Positions 16,564 through 25,726 of a DNA stretch of 56,242 nt are shown here, piece after piece. Position numbers and translations under genes: made by a program. Under the pieces are notes generated by a model, which was not told where the DNA came from, did no database searches, and saw only the letters and a program-made list of their open reading frames with translations. Source of the DNA: Defluviitaleaceae bacterium (lineage in GTDB: Bacteria; Bacillota; Clostridia; Lachnospirales; WRAX01); the NCBI GenBank assembly GCA_009780415.1, contig WRAC01000013.1, positions 1 through 56,242 on the forward strand. Reading direction: 5' to 3'. How positions within the stretch are numbered: the first letter of the stretch is position 1; each line of letters begins with the position of its first letter.

Positions 16564-17421
16564 ATGAAAAACAGATTTTTTGCGCTTATCGCGCTGGTAA
16601 TTGCCGCTTCGATGACGTTCGCGGCCTGTGACGCCGCTTCGTTTGAGGGCTTTGAGGAAGCCGTAGGGATTTACGCGGATAACGGCTTCGATATGGATGA
16701 GCTGCTTGAGCTCCCCGCTATAGATATCGTGACGGTCGCCAGTGAGATTATCGAGGAAACCGGTTCTTACTTAGTTGAAATGATGATGTTTATGGAGATG
16801 CACATGATGGGCTTAACCATTGACATGGAGATGTTCACGGTTGCGGCCTATGCTTTTATTGATGGTGAAAATCTTGAATTTGCGTCAGAATCGCTGGTTA
16901 CCGCGTCAATGCTGGGAATGATAATTGAAGAGGAATTTACCGCGCTTTACTACAGGGACGGTGTAATGTACACATATGAGCTGGGTGAAATGACCATTAT
17001 GGAATTTGATATGGAGTCCATGATAGATAATATTAATTCCATGACGCCGGCTTTGATGGAGGATTACACCCTGACAGGTTTTGAACTAACAGAGGACGGC
17101 GTTCTCATGGAGTTTGCGATCAGTGATGATTTGATTGACAACAGCCTTGATTTGCTTATGAACACGGGCTTTGGGGATATAATGGGTATGGATGCGGAGG
17201 TACTGGAGGTACTGGATGATTTAGAATTATCGTTCTCAAATATGTCCATGACGGTGCTGATTGGTTTTGACGGCTACATTAGCATTATGATAACCGAAAT
17301 GTCCATGTTTATGGTAGTTGAGGGCTTGGAAACAGAAATGGACATCTTAGTAATAATGGAATACACCCAAATCGGCGGAGTGGAAGTGGAGTTTCCCGAT
17401 AATTTGGAAGATTACAAATAG
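16564..17421 (+). CDS. Hyperacidic Met-rich lipoprotein, second paralog
   Basis: This 285-residue lipoprotein has the same layout as its neighbour: signal peptide KNRFFALIALVIAAS, lipobox MTFAAC, then EAVGIYADNGFD matching EALAVYEENDFD in the first copy, LYYRDGVMYTYE, and a C-terminal half with IGFDGYISI and VEFPDNLEDY. I count about 31 Met, one Arg and one Lys in the roughly 265-residue mature part. One stretch (MMMFMEMHMMG) is nearly all Met. The start follows AAAGGAGG. Tandem duplication with strong divergence is clear. Function is unknown; metal or hydrophobic ligand binding at the surface is a guess. Confidence 0.85.
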   Translation: MKNRFFALIALVIAASMTFAACDAASFEGFEEAVGIYADNGFDMDELLELPAIDIVTVASEIIEETGSYLVEMMMFMEMHMMGLTIDMEMFTVAAYAFIDGENLEFASESLVTASMLGMIIEEEFTALYYRDGVMYTYELGEMTIMEFDMESMIDNINSMTPALMEDYTLTGFELTEDGVLMEFAISDDLIDNSLDLLMNTGFGDIMGMDAEVLEVLDDLELSFSNMSMTVLIGFDGYISIMITEMSMFMVVEGLETEMDILVIMEYTQIGGVEVEFPDNLEDYK

Positions 17422-17440
17422 AGCGATCCGTGACTGCATA

Positions 17441-17475
17441 AGGGGGCGCACATAGTGCGCCCCCTGAATTTTTGT
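17441..17475 (+). terminator. Terminator of the lipoprotein operon
   Basis: AGGGGGCGCAC and GTGCGCCCCCT form a perfect 11-bp stem around ATA, followed by GAATTTTTG. It is a strong intrinsic terminator 20 bases after the second lipoprotein stop. Confidence 0.9.
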
Positions 17476-17520
17476 TATATGGATAATGTTAAATCAAGCA
17501 CATACGAAGTTAAGAACCTA

Positions 17521-19236
17521 TTAATTGGGAATTAGAACAATCCCCAAAACCTTCATTTGAACATTAGAATATCCGTTATACTCATTCACATCTATATTAA
17601 AAGCAATATCCATCTTTAAAGGAAAACAGGCATCCAGCGCGGAGGCGAATTCATCGTACTTGCCAAACGCAATGCCCTTGAGTTTGCGGGATGTGCCAAA
17701 GGTAAACCTAAGCGTTTTTTTATCCGAGCCTATGCGGTCAATTGATTCGCATATGATGTTTCGCATGGTGAAAACCGGCTCGGGGGTATCCGGCCCGAAG
17801 GGCGCCAGCCGCGCCAGTTCCAGGGCCAGCTCCATTGTTACGTCCTCCGGGCATAAATCCGCGTCGATGTAGAGTTTTTTTACAAAATCGGCGTCGGTCA
17901 GAGTACAGGCGCCGTTCAGCCGTTTTCTCAACTCATCTATGTATTCCTCGCGCATGGTCAGGCCCGCCGCCATTTCATGCCCGCCGAAACGCTTGAAAAA
18001 CTTCCTGTGCGCGTACAACTCCTCAAAAATGTTATAGCCGCTTACAGACCGCGCCGAACCCTTTACATATCCCGGCACCGAAGCCTTTGTCAGCACAATT
18101 GCCGGATGGTTTGAGGTATCTTTAACGCGCCCGGCCACAATTCCGGCAATGCTTTCGGGCATATCCGCGTCAAATAATACGTAAACATTTTGGTTTTCCA
18201 AACGGACGGCCTCAATCATCTTCTGGGCGTAATTGGACGTAAGGCGCTTGCGTTCGTCATTCAGCCCGGATAACACCCCAGCCAGTTCATATGCCCGTTC
18301 TTTATCACTCACCGAATCGCCCAGTAAAAAAAGCTCCACGGCCAGATCAGCTTTTTCCAGTCTTCCCGCCGCGTTTATGCAAGGCCCTATAATATACCCC
18401 GTTTCATATACGCCGATTTGCTTGCCCAAAAGGCTGCGAACTAAAAGGAGCGCGTTCAGCCCCGGATTTGAGATTCCGCGGCTTATAGCCGCCAAACCGT
18501 TTACCGCTATTACACGGTTTTCATCGGTCATCGACACTATATCGCAAACAGTGGCAAGCCCGGCAAACGCAAGCAACTCGCTGTCCATCTCATGAAAGTC
18601 CGCCCCGGCGTGTTTAAACAATTCCTCCGCGAATTTATAACACAAAGCCGCCGCGCACAGATGCTTGAACGGATACGCGCAGTCCGCGCGCTTGTGGTCT
18701 ATAATGGCGTTGGCTTCCGGTAATTCCTCGCCGGGTTCGTGATGGTCTATAACAACCACGTCCATATTAAGCTCCCGGGCCAGCCTTATTTCCTGTACCG
18801 CTGATATGCCGTTGTCGCAGGCGATAATAAGCTCTGTACCCGATTTTGCCAAAACCTCGACAGCGGCGGCGTTCATGCCATAACCCTCGTCCTCGCGCCC
18901 CGGTATATAGTACGAAACAACACCGCCAAGGCTCCTTATCGCCTTGACCAGAATAACCGTGCCGGAAACGCCGTCAACGTCATAATCCCCGTAAACCGTT
19001 ATCTTCTTGCCCGTTATTATGGCCCCGTATGTAATCGAAACGGCCTTGCCCATATCCATGAGCAAAGCCGCATCATACATAAACTTACGTGCCGGGTTAA
19101 GAAATTTTATGGCGGAATTCTTGGAGCGTATACCACGGTTTGCAAGCACTTTAGCTGTTATGGGACGGACGCCAAGGGTCTTTGACATAAGCTCCAAATC
19201 CGCGTCCGTTTCAAGATAGACCCATTCTGCGTTCAT
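17521..19236 (-). CDS. recJ: Single-stranded-DNA exonuclease RecJ
   Basis: This 571-residue DHH-family 5'-3' exonuclease acts in RecF-pathway recombination and mismatch or base-excision repair. DHH motif I is GDYDVDGVSG and the DHH triad itself is VVIDHHEPG. The DHHA1 motif GGHEMAAGLT lies near residue 415, followed by a C-terminal OB-like domain. The length matches short Clostridial RecJ. The ATG overlaps the secDF stop by 4 bases, so the two are translationally coupled. Confidence 0.95.
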   Translation of the reverse strand: MNAEWVYLETDADLELMSKTLGVRPITAKVLANRGIRSKNSAIKFLNPARKFMYDAALLMDMGKAVSITYGAIITGKKITVYGDYDVDGVSGTVILVKAIRSLGGVVSYYIPGREDEGYGMNAAAVEVLAKSGTELIIACDNGISAVQEIRLARELNMDVVVIDHHEPGEELPEANAIIDHKRADCAYPFKHLCAAALCYKFAEELFKHAGADFHEMDSELLAFAGLATVCDIVSMTDENRVIAVNGLAAISRGISNPGLNALLLVRSLLGKQIGVYETGYIIGPCINAAGRLEKADLAVELFLLGDSVSDKERAYELAGVLSGLNDERKRLTSNYAQKMIEAVRLENQNVYVLFDADMPESIAGIVAGRVKDTSNHPAIVLTKASVPGYVKGSARSVSGYNIFEELYAHRKFFKRFGGHEMAAGLTMREEYIDELRKRLNGACTLTDADFVKKLYIDADLCPEDVTMELALELARLAPFGPDTPEPVFTMRNIICESIDRIGSDKKTLRFTFGTSRKLKGIAFGKYDEFASALDACFPLKMDIAFNIDVNEYNGYSNVQMKVLGIVLIPN

Positions 19237-21410
19237 GCGGCAGTATCCGGCTTCTTCCGAGATTCAAAGACATGCAGAATACTCCCTGCCAGACACACCG
19301 ACGTATACACGCCGAATATTATGCCCAGCATGATGGGCAGGGCAAACTCACGTATGCTCTGCACTCCGAAGATAATAAGGCAGAGGACGGGGAACAATGT
19401 GGACACGGTTGTATATAAGGAACGTGTAAGAGTCTGGCTTACGCTTTTGTTTATCAACACTCCGGAATCCTCGCGGGGGAGAAGCTTTCTGTTTTCACGG
19501 AGACGGTCGAAGAGGACGATTGTGTCATTGGACGAATATCCCAACACCGTAAGGATCGCGATTATAAACGAGTTGTTCAGCGTAATGCGGAATATTGCGT
19601 AAAAACCGATAAGTACCAAGGTGTTTACCAGCAGTTTAATGATGGTGGACGCGCCGATTTTAACATCCCTGAAACGGAACGCGATGTAGCAGAACATTGC
19701 GCCCAGCGCGGCGAAGACTGCGGTTATGGCGGTGCGTTGCATTTCACCTGAAACGGTTGCGCTGACATCCTGGGTAGTAATGTCGTCGTTGTGAAGCTGC
19801 GGATAAGCGTTTTTTAAGGCATCCTTCAATTCCCCCAGGGTTTCCGTCCCGGACGAGCGCATCGTTATTTGCAGCTCCGACGCGCGGTTTACCGATTGGA
19901 CGCGCGGCTGCTGGCCCGTTACCTCATTTACGATCCGAGCCACATCGTTCCTGTTGACCTCCCGCCCGAAGTCAACGGTCATAGACGTGCCGCCGGCGAA
20001 TTCAACGCCGTAGCTGAACATTCCATTGCCCATCGGGCCGTTTACGGCGATAAATACCAGCGACAGCGCAAGCAAAACGGCGGGAACGATAAAATGTATC
20101 TTTTTGTTTTCAACAATCCGTAAAGGTTTTTGCCTTAATGAATCCAATTTAAAGATATTAGAACCCACCGCGTACTGGGAGGGTTTGTTTATACCTATTG
20201 CGTAGAAGCTTTTTAATATAGTGCGGGTAATAATAATCGCCGTGAACATGGACACCGCTATACCTATACAGAACGTGACGGCAAAGCCCTTTACCGGGCC
20301 TGTTCCCAGTGCATAGAGGATTACGCCGGCTATAAAACTGGTTATATTACTGTCTATTATAGCGGCGAAGGCGCGTTTGAAAGCCGTATCCATAGCGGAG
20401 CGGAAGCTGCGGTTTGTGTCGCCCAGTTCTTCCTTCAACCGCTCAAAGATGACGATATTCGCGTCTATTGCCATGCCAACGGAGAGTATGATACCGGCAA
20501 TACCGGGCAGTGTGAGCGTAACGTTGAACGCGCTAAGTATAACAAGCATAAGTCCCACATATATAATGAGCGCCAAGTCAGCCGCAAGCCCGGCGGCTTT
20601 ATAAACTGCCGCCATAAAGATTAATATAAGCGCCATGCCTATCAAGCCCGAAATAATGCTGGCGTTAAGCGCGGTTTCGCCAAGGGTTGCGCCGACGCTG
20701 TACCATGTCATAACCTCAAGGGAAAACGGCAGCGAACCCGCGCGGATCAACGCCGCCAGCTCTTCGGCGGACTGCGGCGTGAAATTGCCCTCTATTACGC
20801 AGCTGCCGTCCGTTATAACCGTGCCTACCACCGGGGAGGACAGAATCTCATCGTCCATCAGTATATATATAACATTGCCCATATAATTGCGCGTGGCTTC
20901 CGCGAACAGGGCGGCGGCATAGTCGTCAAATTCCAGCGCGACAAGGTTAATTACGCCCTTTTGCGGGTCTTGGTATGTTTCCCTTTTGGCGCTTCTTATG
21001 TGCGAACCGTCGAAGATAACCTCACCGGGGCCGTCCGGGCCGGGCGCCGCGAAGGTTACAAGAGCTGTGCGCCCGATGTCCTCGATGGCGCGCTCCGCGT
21101 CGTCAACGCCGGGAATGTCAACCTGGAAACGGTTGCTGCCAACCGTGGCGACGGGAGCTTCGGTATACCCGCGCCTGTCAAGGCGTTCGCGTATCATAGT
21201 CATTACGCTGGACATTTCTTCCGTTGAGGGGTTGGCTTTGTCCGCCTGGTAAACGATGCTTACGCCGCCCGCCAAATCCAAGCCCTGTTTGATGTTACGG
21301 ACGCTTAAAACATCATTGCCGATACCTGTGAATGAAATGGTTATCAACCCGGCGGCTACCACGGCAATTGCTATTAATGTGTACAAACCCTTGCGCTTTA
21401 CGTTAGGCAA
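19233..21410 (-). CDS. secDF: Fused protein-export membrane protein SecDF
   Basis: The 725-residue fusion of SecD and SecF uses the proton motive force to assist late steps of Sec translocation. The SecD half (1-410) has one N-terminal membrane segment, the P1 domain and the motif GLDLAGGVSIVYQ. Its channel signature GIAGIILSVGMAIDANIVIFE lies near residue 310. The SecF half (about 440-725) has YGVEFAGGTSMTVDFG and LTVLGYSSNDTIVLFDRLRE. Fused SecDF is usual in Bacillota. It heads a leftward operon with recJ. Confidence 0.96.
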   Translation of the reverse strand: MPNVKRKGLYTLIAIAVVAAGLITISFTGIGNDVLSVRNIKQGLDLAGGVSIVYQADKANPSTEEMSSVMTMIRERLDRRGYTEAPVATVGSNRFQVDIPGVDDAERAIEDIGRTALVTFAAPGPDGPGEVIFDGSHIRSAKRETYQDPQKGVINLVALEFDDYAAALFAEATRNYMGNVIYILMDDEILSSPVVGTVITDGSCVIEGNFTPQSAEELAALIRAGSLPFSLEVMTWYSVGATLGETALNASIISGLIGMALILIFMAAVYKAAGLAADLALIIYVGLMLVILSAFNVTLTLPGIAGIILSVGMAIDANIVIFERLKEELGDTNRSFRSAMDTAFKRAFAAIIDSNITSFIAGVILYALGTGPVKGFAVTFCIGIAVSMFTAIIITRTILKSFYAIGINKPSQYAVGSNIFKLDSLRQKPLRIVENKKIHFIVPAVLLALSLVFIAVNGPMGNGMFSYGVEFAGGTSMTVDFGREVNRNDVARIVNEVTGQQPRVQSVNRASELQITMRSSGTETLGELKDALKNAYPQLHNDDITTQDVSATVSGEMQRTAITAVFAALGAMFCYIAFRFRDVKIGASTIIKLLVNTLVLIGFYAIFRITLNNSFIIAILTVLGYSSNDTIVLFDRLRENRKLLPREDSGVLINKSVSQTLTRSLYTTVSTLFPVLCLIIFGVQSIREFALPIMLGIIFGVYTSVCLAGSILHVFESRKKPDTAA

Positions 21411-21496
21411 AATTCTCTTCCTTCCCGGTGTTTAAATAAACTAAAACACGCAAATCATTATAACATAAAATAATTTTTATGCAATATAATAATACT

Positions 21497-21525
21497 TTGA
21501 TTTTTTTCGGTTTTTGTGTTATAAT
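21497..21525 (+). promoter_or_regulatory. carD promoter
   Basis: TTGATT (21497-21502) and TATAAT (21520-21525) have a 17-base T-rich spacer, 45 bases before the chosen carD start. Confidence 0.7.
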
Positions 21526-21569
21526 ATAAGATAAGGAAAATTGTGCGGAAATTGGTAAGGGGTGAAGTT

Positions 21570-22064
21570 GTGTTTGCCATTGGTGACAAGGTAGTTTATC
21601 CGCTGCATGGCGCGGGCATAATTGAAGGTCTTGAGGAAAAGAGGATTGACGGGGCGGTGCAGAACTATTACGTGCTGCGCCTGCCTGTCGGCAACCTCAA
21701 GATCATGGTGTCTGTAAAAAGCGCCGAGGGCATGGGCATCCGCAGAGTTATGCCCAGCGGAGAGCTTCTGGACGCGATGGCAAGCGTTATTACGCTTCCC
21801 GTAAAAATGAACGATAACTGGAATTTGCGTTATAAAGAAAATATGGAAAAAATCCGTACAGGCTTTATCAGCGAGGCCGCGGAAGTGTTCCGTAACCTCC
21901 GCCTGCGCGAACGTGAACGCGGACTAAGCTCGGCGGAGAAAAAGATGCTCACTACGGTGAAACAAATAATCCTGTCAGAGATCATCCTCTCTCACGACAT
22001 AGAAAAATCGTTCGCGGAGGAGATTCTTGAAAATACCTTCCGTGATGTTGTGGATGTGGTATAA
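21570..22064 (+). CDS. CarD/CdnL-family transcription regulator
   Basis: This 164-residue regulator binds RNA polymerase beta and stabilises open promoter complexes. The N-terminal Tudor-like RID domain is clear (FAIGDKVVYPLHGAGIIEG, NYYVLRLPVGNLKIMVS), and a helical DNA-binding C-terminal domain follows (ERERGLSSAEKKMLTTVKQI). I choose a GTG at 21570 because AGGGGTGA lies five bases upstream; an upstream GTG at 21543 has no binding site. It is monocistronic. The 22065-22198 gap downstream holds a small palindrome (22129-22143) without a T-tract. Confidence 0.93.
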   Translation: MFAIGDKVVYPLHGAGIIEGLEEKRIDGAVQNYYVLRLPVGNLKIMVSVKSAEGMGIRRVMPSGELLDAMASVITLPVKMNDNWNLRYKENMEKIRTGFISEAAEVFRNLRLRERERGLSSAEKKMLTTVKQIILSEIILSHDIEKSFAEEILENTFRDVVDVV

Positions 22065-22193
22065 CGCGGAGGCAGCCTTCCCGGCCGCCCGCTTGCCAGA
22101 ACCATACCCGTTGTCCATACCGTTTGGAAGGGCATAATGCCCTAAGAAGTACACGCTGTAAAATATTTATGTTATTATTGTTAATCCCTTCAC

Positions 22194-22228
22194 AAAAACC
22201 GCAGGGCCTGATTCAATCATCCCTGCGG
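22194..22228 (-). terminator. smpB terminator overlapping the gene end
   Basis: CCGCAGGG (22199-22206) pairs with CCCTGCGG (22221-22228). On the minus strand the stem is followed by TTTTTG. The upstream arm lies within the last codons of smpB. Confidence 0.8.
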
Positions 22229-22710
22229 TTCGTTCTTTCCCTGAACTCATGCTCCTCGTCGCGCTTGCGGTCACGTTCCGCGATAGCGTCGCGTTTGTCG
22301 TACAGTTTCTTACCCTTCGCCAGAGCGATGTCTATTTTAACATAGCTCCCTTGAAAATACGCCCTCAGCGGCACAACCGTGTAGCCTTGACGCGTTATCG
22401 CGCCGTTCAGCTTATTTATTTCCCAGCGGTTCAGAAGAAGCCGCCGCTTGCGCAGGGGGTCGCGGTTAAAGATGTTCCCATGCTCGTAGGGGCTGATGTG
22501 CATGTTTACGACAAATGCCTCGCGCCCGGCGATTTCGATGTAGCTGTCCTTGAAATTGCAACGCCCGGCGCGCATGGATTTTACTTCCGTGCCCGAAAGC
22601 TCGATCCCGGCCTGATACGTGTCCTCGATATAATAATCGTGGTACGCCTTCTTATTTTGGGCGATATTTCGTATAACGGTCTTTTTTTCTTGGTTCTGGT
22701 TGGTTTGCAT
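22213..22710 (-). CDS. smpB: SsrA-binding protein SmpB
   Basis: This 165-residue trans-translation factor delivers tmRNA to stalled ribosomes. It has [29 protein letters not shown] at the start of the OB barrel, [11 protein letters not shown] in the middle and the basic tail [20 protein letters not shown] typical of SmpB. The ATG at 22710 follows GGAGAAGG and shares one base with the stop of the TM2 gene. The tmRNA gene is not in the adjacent gap, which is too short to hold it. Confidence 0.96.
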   Translation of the reverse strand: MQTNQNQEKKTVIRNIAQNKKAYHDYYIEDTYQAGIELSGTEVKSMRAGRCNFKDSYIEIAGREAFVVNMHISPYEHGNIFNRDPLRKRRLLLNRWEINKLNGAITRQGYTVVPLRAYFQGSYVKIDIALAKGKKLYDKRDAIAERDRKRDEEHEFRERTNRRDD

Positions 22711-23180
22711 CAGCGCAGCCTTCTCCCGTAAGCGTCGCGGTAATAGCCGCACAGTATGGCAATCAAGTCTAAAATCCAGCCTATGCCGAACATTCCGCCC
22801 GTCAGCAGCCATAAAACGCCCGTACCGATTTTGCGCACATAAAAACGGTGAAACCCGGCAACCCCGAAGAATAGGCACAGCAAAAGCGCAAGCACCCTGT
22901 TGTACGGGCTGAACCCGTAAATGGCGTAGTCATGGACGTAAACCGCCGGCATCGGCGGCCCGCAATAACGCTCATCGTAGGGCTTTTCCTCATAAGGGTT
23001 CGGCGGGTCCGGCGGGCCTGTGTAACGGTAGCCGCCGCCCGTATTCTGGAACAGAAGCTTGACATGCTCCTTGCAGAAAAACTTACCGTCCACCTCTACC
23101 AAGCAATCCGCGCAAAACAGCTTGCCGCAATGCACGCAAGCTCCTTTTGCCATCCCCTGGCTATGAATATGGCAATACAT
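22710..23180 (-). CDS. TM2-domain protein with N-terminal zinc-binding motif
   Basis: This is a 156-residue protein. Residues 1-40 carry a B-box-like metal site (C3, H6, C15, C18, C23, C26, C36, H39). A Pro/Tyr-rich linker follows. The C-terminal half is a TM2 domain with two membrane helices ([17 protein letters not shown], then [19 protein letters not shown]). TM2 proteins are widespread small membrane proteins of uncertain role. The stop codon overlaps the smpB start by one base, so expression is coupled. The 23181-23266 gap upstream shows no convincing promoter. Confidence 0.82.
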   Translation of the reverse strand: MYCHIHSQGMAKGACVHCGKLFCADCLVEVDGKFFCKEHVKLLFQNTGGGYRYTGPPDPPNPYEEKPYDERYCGPPMPAVYVHDYAIYGFSPYNRVLALLLCLFFGVAGFHRFYVRKIGTGVLWLLTGGMFGIGWILDLIAILCGYYRDAYGRRLR

Positions 23181-23266
23181 ATCATCATCTCCTAAATAAC
23201 AACAGTATATCTTTTGATAATATGTACGGCGCCTTTCACATAAAGTTTACGAAAAACGCCATTTTG

Positions 23267-25678
23267 CTAAAACACAAAATTAACTAATTTATTAGGCACA
23301 TAAATTTCTTTCAAAGGCTGTTCCTGCGGGAATTTCGGCTTTGCCGCCGTTCTTGCCGCCTTAATAATTTCTTCCTTGTCTGAACCCGCCGGCACGGAAA
23401 TATTTTCGCGCACCTTGCCGTTTATCTGGATAACAATAGTAATTTCATCCACACGTAATGCGCTTTCATCGCATACAGGCCATTTTTGCGCGAACAGCGG
23501 CGTGCTATGGCCGGTGATTTCCCACATTTCGGCGGATGTAAAAGGCGCGAAGGGGGCAAGTAGTATAATCAAGGTTTCCAGCGTTTCCTTGTCCACTCCG
23601 CTTGATTTTGATAAATCAAGCAGTTTGTTAACGCCTTCCATAAACGCGCTTACGACGGTATTGAACGAAAAGGCCGCCAGTCTTTCAGTCACGTCCTTAA
23701 TCAGCTTGTTCCGAGCGAAAAGCAGCTCCTTCGTAGGCTTCGCGGTTTTGCCCGCGTTTTCTGACACCAGCTTCCAAGCTTTGCCCATAAATCGGAACAC
23801 GCCCTCGATACCGTTTTCGTCCCACTCCGAATCCATCTCCGGCGGGCCGACAAACAGGATATACAGGCGCGGCACATCCCGCCCGTAACACGCAATGATA
23901 TCGTCTGGCGAAATGTAGTTGCCCTTGGATTTGCTCATTTTCGAACCGTTTAAATTGATCATGCCGTTGCAGAAGAAGCGCTTGAACGGCTCCTCAAAGT
24001 CCACAACGCCGATATCGTAAAGGAACTTGGTATAAAACCGCACATACAGCAGATGCAGCACGGCATGCTCAACGCCGCCAATATATAAGTCCACCGGCAC
24101 CCATTTCTTCATGGCCTCCGGGCTTATAGGGGCTTCGCTGTTATGCGGGTCGGCGAAACGCAGATAATACCATGACGACCCGGCCCAGTTGGGCATGGTG
24201 TTGGTTTCGCGTTTTGACGCCGCGCCGCATTGCGGGCAGGGCGTGTTTACCCATTCCTCTATGCGGGAAAGAGGCGATTCGCCCGTATCCGAAGGTTTGT
24301 AGGATTCGACATAGGGAAGCTCTACCGGCAACTGAGCGTCCGGCACGGGAACAACGCCGCAGATCGGGCAGTGAATCAGCGGGATTGGCTCTCCCCAATA
24401 GCGCTGGCGGGAGAAAACCCAGTCACGGAGCTTGTAGTTGACCGTTTTTTTACCCAGGCCTTCTTTTTCCAGGTGATTCGCAACGGATTCGATAGCGTCC
24501 TTGCTTTTCTGCCCGTTAATGAACCCGGAGTTCACCATCACGCCTTCACCCGCGTAAGCGGCTTCCATTATGCCTGTATCATCTTCATCCCTGGCAATAA
24601 CGCGCCTGATTACAAGTCCGTATTTGCTTGCAAACTCAAAGTCCCGCTCGTCATGGGCCGGTACAGCCATTATCGCGCCCGTGCCGTAATCTATCAGCAC
24701 ATAATCCGCTACCCAGATTGGCATATCTTCGCCGGTTACGGGGTTTACGGCATACGCGCCGGTGAAAACGCCGGTTTTATCCTTCGCTGCCATGCGGTCG
24801 ATGTTTGATTTTGCGCTGGTTTCATTAATATATTGTTTTACCGCTTCATAATGAATCGGGTCGGACACTTGCAAAGCAAGCTCATGCTCAGGGGAAAGCA
24901 CCATAAACGTCGCGCCGAACAGAGTATCCGGACGCGTTGTAAACACCGTAATCTCCTTATCGGTACCTTTTACATCAAACGTAATCTCAGCTCCGTAGCT
25001 TTTGCCTATCCAGTCCGTCTGCATCTTTTTGACTTTATATGACCAGTCCAGCCCGTCTAAATCATTAAGCAGCCGCTCCGCGTAAGCGGTTATGCGCAGC
25101 ATCCATTGGCGCAGATGCTTTTTCGTGGCGGTCTCCCCGCAGCGTTCGCAACAACCGCCCACGGATTCCTCGTTTGCAAGAACGACCTTGCAGCTAGGGC
25201 ACCAGTTCAGCAGCATATCCTTTTCATAAGCCAGGCCTTTTTTAAACATCTGAATAAAGATCCATTGCGTCCATTTATAGTAAGCTGGGTCGGAGGTGTT
25301 TATCTCGCGGCTCCAGTCTAAGGCCGCGCCGATGTCATCCAACTGCTTTTTAAACGTAACAATGCTTTCCGCAGTGGTTTTCGCCGGATGCACGCCTGTT
25401 TGGATGGCGTAGTTCTCAGCCGGAAGACCGAAGGCATCCCATCCCATCGGCTGCATTACGTAATTGCCCTTCAGCATCTGGTGGCGGCACATAATATCGT
25501 TTATTACATAAGGCCGCCAATGCCCCACATGCAGTCCGGTACCCGACGGATACGGGAACATGGCGAGGTAATACAGGCTGGGTTTGCCGTCGCTGTAGAC
25601 ATTAACGGGTTCATCGGCGAACCGTTTCATCCATTTTTTATCGATTGCTGAAAAATTAAACCGTGTATTTGCATCCAT
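23267..25678 (-). CDS. leuS: Leucyl-tRNA synthetase
   Basis: The 803-residue class Ia synthetase charges tRNA-Leu. The HIGH-like motif is in PYPSGTGLHVGHWRPYV near residue 45. A zinc-binding cysteine set lies at WCPSCK...CCERCG. The CP1 editing domain has TTRPDTLFGATF and the editing-site VPAHDERDFEFA. KMSKS is in GSKMSKSKGNY near residue 570, followed by the anticodon-binding and C-terminal domains. The start follows GAGGAATT. No T-box leader is present: only 48 bases separate it from the upstream gene. Confidence 0.98.
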   Translation of the reverse strand: MDANTRFNFSAIDKKWMKRFADEPVNVYSDGKPSLYYLAMFPYPSGTGLHVGHWRPYVINDIMCRHQMLKGNYVMQPMGWDAFGLPAENYAIQTGVHPAKTTAESIVTFKKQLDDIGAALDWSREINTSDPAYYKWTQWIFIQMFKKGLAYEKDMLLNWCPSCKVVLANEESVGGCCERCGETATKKHLRQWMLRITAYAERLLNDLDGLDWSYKVKKMQTDWIGKSYGAEITFDVKGTDKEITVFTTRPDTLFGATFMVLSPEHELALQVSDPIHYEAVKQYINETSAKSNIDRMAAKDKTGVFTGAYAVNPVTGEDMPIWVADYVLIDYGTGAIMAVPAHDERDFEFASKYGLVIRRVIARDEDDTGIMEAAYAGEGVMVNSGFINGQKSKDAIESVANHLEKEGLGKKTVNYKLRDWVFSRQRYWGEPIPLIHCPICGVVPVPDAQLPVELPYVESYKPSDTGESPLSRIEEWVNTPCPQCGAASKRETNTMPNWAGSSWYYLRFADPHNSEAPISPEAMKKWVPVDLYIGGVEHAVLHLLYVRFYTKFLYDIGVVDFEEPFKRFFCNGMINLNGSKMSKSKGNYISPDDIIACYGRDVPRLYILFVGPPEMDSEWDENGIEGVFRFMGKAWKLVSENAGKTAKPTKELLFARNKLIKDVTERLAAFSFNTVVSAFMEGVNKLLDLSKSSGVDKETLETLIILLAPFAPFTSAEMWEITGHSTPLFAQKWPVCDESALRVDEITIVIQINGKVRENISVPAGSDKEEIIKAARTAAKPKFPQEQPLKEIYVPNKLVNFVF

Positions 25679-25726
25679 AACATCAATTCCTCTATCGAAA
25701 ATAAGTAATAAGTCATATTATCATAT

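Noticed and set aside
22129-22143. AGGGCAT-a-ATGCCCT palindrome after carD
   Set aside because: It has no T-tract, no second copy and no adjacent promoter; it could be chance.
22065-22212. tmRNA gene next to smpB
   Set aside because: The gap is about 150 bases, too short for tmRNA, and shows no acceptor-stem or tag-peptide pattern.
25679-25726. T-box leader for leuS
   Set aside because: Only 48 bases separate leuS from the preceding gene; there is no room for a T-box and no matching motif.
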